64,000 nucleotides of DNA from Siniperca chuatsi (lineage: Eukaryota; Chordata; Actinopteri; Centrarchiformes; Sinipercidae), in the NCBI RefSeq assembly GCF_020085105.1, contig NC_058063.1:20018262-20082261 (forward strand), read 5' to 3'. The translations under genes were made by a program, and so were the position numbers. Shown here in pieces: positions 60,101 to 64,000 of the stretch (its first letter is position 1; each line of letters opens with the position of its first letter). The notes below the pieces were generated by a model. It saw only the letters and a list, made by a program, of their open reading frames with translations, did not search any database and was not told the DNA's origin.

Positions 60101-61416
60101 AAAGAGCTGAGGATTGTTTGGGAAGTCTGGTTTGGATGGGTGTGCAATCGTTTGGTCGGATCATTGCTTGGGGGAGCCACAGAGCTCAGTACTGAACTGT
60201 ACAAAGAGCTGAGACTGGTAACAGAACTCGTCTGCTCACGTGAAGAGCCCAAGGCACTGCTTTTCACCTCTGTTGTAGTTTTTTGCAGTGGTTTTCGACT
60301 GTGGCTGCTACTATTGTAAGTGTCCATCAGCAACATACTTCCACTCCCACCACTGTTAGCTCTACTGCCACTGGTCTTTCCAATCTCATCTCCCACCCCT
60401 CCAGTATATTTGCCAGTATGTCCGTAGTCAATCACTTTACTCGGCTGGAGAACAGCCGATGACATTTCTTTCTGGCGCATCCCTGACCCTCCAGAACTAC
60501 TCAAACTGTGACTGTCCATTCCACTCATGCTTCTGCTGGGTTGGGGTTCGGGATAGGGTTTGGGCTGAACTGCTGTTGTAGCCCTCTTGGCCTTCTGAAT
60601 GCGGATTTGGCGCAAGATGAACGGCAGGTTATCAGGAGTGATCTGGTCTTCAGGGAAGGAGATGAGATGTTTCAAGTCCTCTTTTTCAAGTCCAAAGTTC
60701 AGAAGGATGTTAGCAGCTGATTCAGAGGTGTACTTGGGTCGACTGGACTCTGTAGGGGCCGCAGGTTTGTCTGGCACTAGATATTTATAATCACCTAACC
60801 CTGGAATGGACTGCATATCATGTTCTCCTTCGCTCGGGGCATTAAACCTACTGTTACCACTTGCATAGTAAGACGAAGCAGATGGTGAATAAAATTTAGA
60901 AGAGTCATCAGCAGTGGGCCTTTTGTAGCTCGACGACCAGTCCAAGGAGCTACTGCCACTTTCAACGTCCGAGTGTCTATGTCCTAGAAAGACAGAAGTT
61001 GAGGACATTGGGTAGGAGGCCAATCCTGTGCCTGAGGAGCGAAACTCATCCCGTTGAGCGTTGGTAAAGTGAGTGCCCTGGTTTATGGGCTGATGCATCG
61101 GTTTGCCGAGAAGCCTCACATCTTCTCTGGCTCTGTTAATATGCATGTCTATAGACCTCTCTGTGTTCTCATCCTTTATGGCCCTACTCTGTTCAGGTCT
61201 GTAGCTCATCGACTGAGACGTTAGCGACGAGAGCATTCCCCCAGAGTTGTCAGGAGTCACAGAGGAAGCTCCGGAAGAACTGAAGCTAGACCCAGGTCCA
61301 AGGCGAGAAGATGCCCTCCGATGGTCCCTCTCTGCCTGTATACTGGGGAGTCCATACTGCCCCTGGGTAGAACTTTGATTCCCAGAGGCATAGGGGTTAT
61401 ACAGAGGATGGGACAT
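35471..61416 (-). CDS. znf638: znf638-like gene, copy B (whole gene model, inverted duplicate, disrupted)
   Basis: Second ZNF638-like gene, convergent with copy A. Exons in transcript order (all minus): 61416-59485, 58002-57941, 57180-57142, 56345-56151, 55902-55587, 54332-54169, 52811-52774, 52239-52055, 50820-50635, 50521-50487, 49552-49400, 48554-48426, 48013-47975, 47557-47432, 47325-47199, 45223-45053, 44930-44896, 44368-44204, 44076-43942, 42467-42429, 42333-42193, 41636-41542, 41454-41431, 40758-40209, about 40017-37511, 37369-37261, 36782-36672, 36467-36171, 35658-35471. Most exon lengths and phases equal copy A. It keeps two RRM4 exons that A has lost. It lacks RRM1, about 300 residues of exon 10, exon 27, both ends of the acidic exon and the C-terminal finger exon. 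Single-base deletions shift the frame near 55811 and at 37787-37791. It could be a pseudogene or, with base errors allowed, a shortened diverged paralogue. Confidence 0.82.
35659..36170 (-). other. Intron 31 of copy B
   Basis: 512 bp without the LINE found in the copy A intron. About 35740-35990 is a fragment of the family 2 MITE (the aattctcatattggagaagc region), absent from A at this place. Confidence 0.5.
36171..37369 (-). CDS. znf638: Copy B exons 29-31
   Basis: Exon 29 is 37369-37261, exon 30 is 36782-36672 ([18 protein letters not shown]), exon 31 is 36467-36171. Phases match copy A. Exon 30 is 6 nt longer and exon 31 is 21 nt shorter (in-frame loss inside [12 protein letters not shown]). 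Normal splice sites. Confidence 0.78.
37511..40017 (-). CDS. znf638: Copy B exon 28: acidic exon, truncated at both ends and frameshifted
   Basis: Carries the middle of the acidic repeat exon (from SKDSSEPTK to [11 protein letters not shown]), nearly identical to copy A. Upstream, a deletion removed exon 27, the normal acceptor and about the first 100 codons, including [10 protein letters not shown]. The most plausible remaining acceptor is ccaaaaaag at about 40018, in phase 0. At 37787-37791 a C6 run of copy A is C5, shifting the frame to a stop at 37744-37746. Beyond it about 675 nt present in A (24845-25520) are missing, then [20 protein letters not shown] resumes up to donor gtaaag. ORF as written: 40059-37744 plus 37735-37493 in another frame. 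Confidence 0.8.
40209..40758 (-). CDS. znf638: Copy B exon 26, intact
   Basis: 550 nt, open. Encodes [40 protein letters not shown] and the conserved end [20 protein letters not shown] then [14 protein letters not shown]. It shows the frame that copy A lost through a missing C. Confidence 0.82.
40976..41245. mobile_element. MITE (family 2) in intron 25 of copy B
   Basis: Starts agggctgcaacgaacgatta and ends gatcgactaattgttgcatc, imperfect inverted ends typical of a very common non-autonomous fish element. Copy A keeps only an end-like scrap at about 20445-20500. A full copy lies at 62616-62941. Confidence 0.65.
41431..41636 (-). CDS. znf638: Copy B exons 24-25: second half of RRM5
   Basis: Exon 24 (41636-41542) encodes ICVEMADSSGVTQVVEKYNT and on; exon 25 (41454-41431) encodes WSKVKRFET. 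Both splice sites are normal. Confidence 0.75.
42193..42467 (-). CDS. znf638: Copy B exons 22-23: helix exon and first half of RRM5
   Basis: Exon 22 (42467-42429) encodes [13 protein letters not shown]; exon 23 (42333-42193) encodes [20 protein letters not shown] and then [16 protein letters not shown]. Lengths equal copy A. Confidence 0.78.
42803..43482. mobile_element. MITE (family 3), ~680 bp, in intron 21 of copy B
   Basis: Near-perfect terminal inverted repeats: ccttaaagagtaactaaacc at the left and ggtttagttgctctttaagg at the right. No transposase. Not found in copy A. Confidence 0.8.
43942..44368 (-). CDS. znf638: Copy B exons 20-21: RRM4, absent from copy A
   Basis: Exon 20 (44368-44204, acceptor cctag, donor gtaagg) encodes RGSMFPTIMLTGLPEGNYKH, a helix EDVAELVWQYFP and LHSLYYNVAVLTL. 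Exon 21 (44076-43942, acceptor ctccag, donor gtatgg) encodes AFVFFADWTSCCDFVRDHNA and VKGCTLSVHFVLQHM. Together they form an RRM-like domain with RNP2 (TIMLTGLP) and RNP1 (AFVFFADW) strands, open and with good splice sites. They fit between exons 19 and 22 in phase 0. Confidence 0.82.
44896..45223 (-). CDS. znf638: Copy B exons 18-19: linker between RRM3 and RRM4
   Basis: Exon 18 (45223-45053) encodes [20 protein letters not shown] and [14 protein letters not shown]; exon 19 (44930-44896) encodes DYLTALGRKSIE. Lengths equal copy A. Confidence 0.8.
45433..46305 (+). mobile_element. hAT-type remnant with BED zinc finger in intron 17 of copy B
   Basis: The ORF 45460-45873 contains RSKAWLHFTKQDDSVSCNVC and KMIISSKGGNTSKVLKRL, a BED-type finger of hAT transposases. 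The right end (caattcccagccctatc) resembles a hAT terminal repeat. The rest of the transposase is missing. Absent from the copy A intron. Confidence 0.65.
47199..47557 (-). CDS. znf638: Copy B exons 16-17: RRM3
   Basis: Exon 16 (47557-47432) encodes [20 protein letters not shown] and on; exon 17 (47325-47199) encodes [20 protein letters not shown] and on. Same lengths and phases as copy A. Confidence 0.8.
47975..49552 (-). CDS. znf638: Copy B exons 13-15: RRM2
   Basis: Exons 49552-49400 ([20 protein letters not shown] and on), 48554-48426 ([20 protein letters not shown] and on) and 48013-47975 ([13 protein letters not shown]). Splice sites conserved. The intron between 13 and 14 is enlarged by a LINE end. 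Confidence 0.8.
48676..49125 (-). mobile_element. 5'-truncated LINE (RTE-like) 3' end in intron 13 of copy B
   Basis: Minus-strand ORF 49123-48893 encodes VRPAMLYSLETAALKKRQEA, AELKMLRFSLGVTR and VREARLRWFGHV, the C-terminal part of a fish RTE-like reverse transcriptase. It is flanked by an 8-bp direct repeat aacagtgt (48668-48675 and 49126-49133). Copy A has a single copy of this site (14434-14444) and no insert. Confidence 0.8.
50487..50820 (-). CDS. znf638: Copy B exons 11-12: linker before RRM2
   Basis: Exon 11 (50820-50635) and exon 12 (50521-50487), lengths identical to copy A; peptide [15 protein letters not shown] then ACLKLETCFSPK. Confidence 0.75.
52055..52239 (-). CDS. znf638: Copy B exon 10, ~300 residues shorter than copy A
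   Basis: Encodes [40 protein letters not shown] and KIAAQGSVQK, then donor gtatgt. The start and the last few residues match copy A; the Lys/Ala-rich middle (A about 10990-11890) is missing without loss of frame (185 nt, same exit phase). Confidence 0.78.
52774..52811 (-). CDS. znf638: Copy B exon 9
   Basis: 38 nt, ETDSKKQKKPPQK, acceptor ttacag, donor gtaaga. Exon 8 (second half of RRM1) is missing upstream of it. Confidence 0.72.
52812..54168 (-). other. Copy B region between exons 7 and 9, RRM1 deleted
   Basis: At about 52935-52955 the acceptor-side sequence of the lost exon 8 joins its downstream intron. About 53260-53430 is a family 2 MITE fragment. An AC microsatellite is at about 54116-54145. 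No coding sequence seen. Confidence 0.55.
54169..54332 (-). CDS. znf638: Copy B exon 7: conserved helix and Ser-rich linker, RRM1 half missing
   Basis: Encodes [34 protein letters not shown] and KKELTAKPSLQKSE. The RRM1 strands seen in copy A are absent. The exon can end at 54169 with gag|gcaagt, a canonical-looking GC donor. The 164-nt length then gives phase 0, exactly what exon 9 needs. Confidence 0.65.
54333..55586 (-). other. Intron 6 of copy B
   Basis: No exon seen. About 54375-54485 (translation LEGHPRGVNMGP and neighbours on minus) has no counterpart in A and looks like a small repeat insertion. About 54935-55155 is a family 2 MITE fragment. Confidence 0.45.
55587..55902 (-). CDS. 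znf638: Copy B exon 6: RS tandem-repeat exon with a -1 frameshift
   Basis: RS units (RRSDERRSPRRSRESRSP type) in fewer copies than in A. Near 55811 B reads tcgtcgcaagg where A reads tcgtcgccaagg, a one-base loss that puts the repeats into a Gly/Val/Asp frame. In the correct frame the exon ends [20 protein letters not shown], as in A. The 316-nt length confirms the net -1. Confidence 0.75.
56151..56345 (-). CDS. znf638: Copy B exon 5: first RS-rich exon
   Basis: 195 nt, acceptor cttcag, donor gtctgt. Encodes HGSRSRSRSPSPRHRHGSEG and [16 protein letters not shown]. Confidence 0.82.
57142..58002 (-). CDS. znf638: Copy B exons 3-4: second half of matrin-type finger and its extension
   Basis: Exon 3 (58002-57941) encodes [20 protein letters not shown], with the finger histidines; exon 4 (57180-57142) encodes QYPDWDGEIALKP. 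Donor/acceptor pairs as in A. Intron 3 contains a MITE not found in A. Confidence 0.83.
57381..57763. mobile_element. MITE (family 1) in intron 3 of copy B
   Basis: Ends aaaggtccagtgtgtaacat and taaatcctacgaactggacc, imperfect inverted repeats. About 380 bp, no ORF of note. Confidence 0.75.
58676..59047. mobile_element. MITE (family 1) in intron 2 of copy B
   Basis: Ends aaaggagcagtgtgtaagat and aaatcctacacactgctcct, the best-preserved terminal repeats of the family here. Together with the 57381 copy it brackets exon 3. Confidence 0.8.
59485..61416 (-). CDS. znf638: Copy B exon 2: N-terminal region and first half of matrin-type finger, intact
   Basis: 644 codons open from ATG 61416 to donor gtgagt. 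Starts [14 protein letters not shown]; contains [20 protein letters not shown], and ends [20 protein letters not shown]. The Q tract is short (TQQQMQKQPASQT) and in frame, giving the reference for copy A. Upstream of the ATG the reading frame is open to the acceptor at 61545. This exon is clearly more diverged from A than exon 28. Confidence 0.85.
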
Positions 61417-61544
61417 CTTCAGAAAGTTAAGGAGATTGATGGTCACGGCAGTTGGGAAGGGAGGTGTTGTAGGTATGTAGGGAGCAGGTGTGTTGGAGTT
61501 GGCTGCAAAGGTTGCAGTTTGGCTGCCAACAGCAAGAGTCACTG

Positions 61545-62160
61545 CTGTTAACAGGAAACATCCAGAAGAGAGACAAACTCATTTATTTCCTTTCATGTGC
61601 ATCTCTATTGGAAACAGCTGAGGTTTGGCACCAACATACAAAGCACATTGCAAAATGTAGAATCTCACAACTGCAGTTTCCATTTCAGACTGTCACAAAA
61701 GACCAAACTGAAACGCTCAGATGAGCCTGAAAACAAGTTGATGAATTCTGGTAGTGAATGACTAAATAAATAAGTCTAAATAAGACTCAACTTCCAGAAT
61801 GACTCTAAATCATCATTTATTGGGTTAGAGGTTAGATAGTGTAACAAAATGGAATAGAGATTGAATCACCCTCTGGATTCACACGATTTAGGCTACAATG
61901 TGATGGCCTAAAAATGATCCAACGTTAATTTTGAAAAAAAAAAAAAAACATTTCCGTGATATCATCATTCAACTGGCAGAAGAAAGTCCAAAACTTCACA
62001 AACCTATAAAAAGGTGCAAGAATCACGGTAAGAATTTTGTGTGTTTTTCAAAAATGAATACCTACACTGGTTATTGCTTTCCAAAACTTTCCCGGGAATT
62101 CTACTCCCGCCCTTCCACCTACTTCTGATTACACAGAGAAACCAATTTCTTGCAAAGGTA
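61545..62160 (-). other. Intron 1 part of copy B shared with copy A
   Basis: Aligns with about 590-1010 of copy A (for example aaaggaaataaatgagtttg and catttttaggc blocks). No exon recognised. Confidence 0.5.
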
Positions 62161-62199
62161 ACGTTAAATGACTTGCCCACGGACATACAGCTCACTTTC

Positions 62200-62470
62200 T
62201 AGTTTGCCAAGATATGCTGCTGTTGTGATGTTAGCTGTAGTAGCAGGAGAGTTGGGAGGATCACTATCTGGAGCTGGTTTGCTGGCTCTGGGAAACCGTC
62301 TCGTCCTTTCTGGCTGTTAGCTTTGCAGCAGCAACTGTAGCGACATTTTGCTAACCCAACAACATAGCTAAGCTAACCTAGAACCCAGCTTTTTTCATAG
62401 CGCTCCAACTTTTGTGTGTGGCCGCTCTGAGCGCTTCTAGTTGAAAATCTCTGAACTTTTCAGAAAGGCG
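62200..62470 (-). promoter_or_regulatory. Possible first exon / promoter area of copy B
   Basis: Richer in G+C and CpG than the surroundings (for example gacgagacggtttcc on the minus strand) and located about 0.7-1 kb upstream of exon 2, where a 5' UTR exon is expected. It is outside the shared arm. I could not identify a TATA box or a firm donor, so this is a positional guess. Confidence 0.25.
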
Positions 62471-62615
62471 CTGGTCACTGTCGCTCGTTTTCACCAACCA
62501 TATATTATATTATATGGGGCGGGACTTGTCACCCTGGTAACCAAGAAATTGGAGGAGAAGCTTGTTCTGGCCTTGTTTGTCTATCCTGAGCTTTGTGATA
62601 TATGTCGGACAGGAT

Positions 62616-62941
62616 TAGGGCTGCAACTAACGATTATTTTCATTATCGATTAATCTGCCGATTATTTAAATCGATTCAATCGTTTAGTCTATAAAATGTC
62701 AAAAAAAATGAGTGCAACGTGATGCCTCCAAAATGCTTCTTTAGTCCAACCTACAGTCTAAAATCCAAAAACTCTTCCTTTACTATCATAAATGACAAAG
62801 AAAGCAGCAAATCCTTACATTTAAGAAGCTGGAACCAGCAAATGTTGCCATTTTTGCTTGAAAAATGACAAACAATTAATCGATTATCAAAATAGTTGGC
62901 AATTAATTTTCTTTCGATCGACTAACGGTCGCAGCTCTAGA
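62616..62941. mobile_element. MITE (family 2), full-length copy
   Basis: Starts tagggctgcaactaacgatt and ends gatcgactaacggtcgcagc then tcta, with the inner gattaatctgccgattattt and agaagctggaaccagcaaat blocks typical of this fish repeat. Confidence 0.75.
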
Positions 62942-64000
62942 CAGGAACTACCATAACAGAGGCAGAAAAGCCCATTAGTGGGAGCAGACTGGCTGCATGC
63001 TGAATGTTGCTGGTGAGTGTTGTGCTTTTATTAACCTACACGTTGAAAGCTTGTTGTTAGCTCTGTAGCCAACCCTCAATTAATGCAGCTTTATTTTCTC
63101 TCACCGCACAAGCACTTCATCCCAGCGCTCCCCAGTGCCCTGCCAGTGCTTTTCTGCCAGAAATAAACACTATATGGACACAAGCCCTTACTACGGTTAC
63201 AGGGACACTCTGTGTCTCTGTTGCTCTGAAACTTTCCCAAATAATAATAGGTTTTTAGGTTAGTATGCCTATGCAAAATCATGAATGTAATTTACTTTAA
63301 TACTGAAATCTAGTAATAAACATAGGTTAATTGAACATTTTTGGTTAACAATATACAGGGTTGCTAACATGCTCTCACGCTGCCCTAGTAAATCTCACGC
63401 AAAATAAGAGGGAGCCCTTAAAATCCACTCCCTCATGAAGAAATATAATTATAAATGTTAAATAGGCTTTCTCTGCACACTGGACAAAGTCTGAACATCA
63501 GGCTTTTTTCAAGATTTAAGACAAGTTAGGTTAGATTAATTAGGCTCACCAATAATGTGACCCTAAAACTGCCCCTGGAGGTGAACTACAAATTTGAAAA
63601 TCAAATCATCATCATCGTCATGCATTGGTATCATGTCAGGAAATGAATTGCCTTTGTAGTCGTATCAGTAAATAGATGTGAAAGCAATTCAGACAAAATC
63701 AGCAAGAAAAATATGACAAATCCAAACAAAATATTTCGGGCTAAGAATTAAATCTAAATATGCTGATCAACCATACTTATTAATCCTTGACCATAATTAT
63801 TATCTCCTCCTTTGGGGTGTGTAACCTTTTTTTCAGCTGCATTACATCAGCACAACAATTAGCTATAACAATGCAGACATTTGTTCCGACATACTTTGTG
63901 CGTTAATGACTGATTGACCGAACAGTCAGATCAATATTTATCAGGTTTGACAGTCTAAATAGTGGACAACCGTCACTGACGTTAAGGCTGACTAGATCCA
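62942..64000. other. Sequence upstream of copy B, no gene seen
   Basis: AT-rich DNA with only short ORFs and no recognisable domain or element. Confidence 0.4.

Larger units (their letters stand above)
35270..62160 (-). repeat. Right arm of the inverted repeat
   Basis: Reverse-complement partner of 590-29840, separated from it by about 5.4 kb. The shared 3' end (AATAAA on the minus strand at 35284-35279) is followed by unrelated sequence. Divergence is uneven: long identical runs in the acidic exon, many substitutions in exon 2. Confidence 0.85.

Noticed and set aside
1..64000. The whole palindrome as a simple assembly mirror or two haplotypes joined head to tail
   Set aside because: Not fully excluded, but the arms differ by several exon losses, different transposon insertions and an insertion with target duplication plus empty site, more than expected for a mirror artefact.

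Overview
The window is vertebrate nuclear DNA, almost certainly from a ray-finned (teleost) fish. It has short exons with GT-AG introns, teleost-type transposon debris (Tc1, hAT/BED, RTE- and L2-like LINE ends, several MITE families) and many CA, GT and CTAT microsatellites. There is no operon structure, rRNA, tRNA or CRISPR array.

Two copies of one gene fill it: a fish homologue of ZNF638 (NP220), a large nuclear matrin-type zinc-finger/RNA-binding protein. Copy A is on the + strand (coding about 1552-29650) and copy B on the - strand (coding about 61416-35471). They lie tail to tail, forming a long inverted repeat with arms of about 27-29 kb (about 590-29840 and 35270-62160) and a loop of about 5.4 kb. 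I identified the family from the N-terminal start, the conserved N-terminal block, the matrin-type finger split over exons 2-3, RS-rich exons, several RRM-like domains, a huge acidic exon with repeated VTLDEV motifs, and a C-terminal C2H2 finger. The mammalian protein binds cytidine-rich DNA and takes part in RNA processing and HUSH-linked silencing of unintegrated retroviral DNA.

Exon numbers are mine, based on the union of both copies (E2-E34; a 5' UTR exon 1 was not resolved). Both copies are damaged, mostly in different places. Copy A keeps RRM1 (E7-E8), a long Lys/Ala-rich segment (E10), the complete acidic exon and the C-terminal finger. It lacks the RRM4 exons (E20-E21), where its intron now holds a decayed Tc1 transposase, and has frame disruptions in E2, E6 and E26. 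Copy B has an open E2 and keeps RRM4. It has lost RRM1, about 300 residues of E10, E27, both ends of the acidic exon and the C-terminal finger exon, and has -1 shifts in E6 and E28. Several disruptions lie in homopolymers or tandem repeats, so sequencing or assembly error cannot be excluded. The large exon losses and copy-specific transposon insertions look real.

Layout: 1-1000, upstream or intronic sequence of A; 1.0-29.8 kb, gene A; 29.8-35.3 kb, loop with a MITE, a decayed LINE, an isolated FERM-domain exon and a CTAT microsatellite; 35.3-61.5 kb, gene B in reverse; 61.5-64 kb, sequence upstream of B with a likely first-exon area and another MITE. I found no unrelated complete gene.
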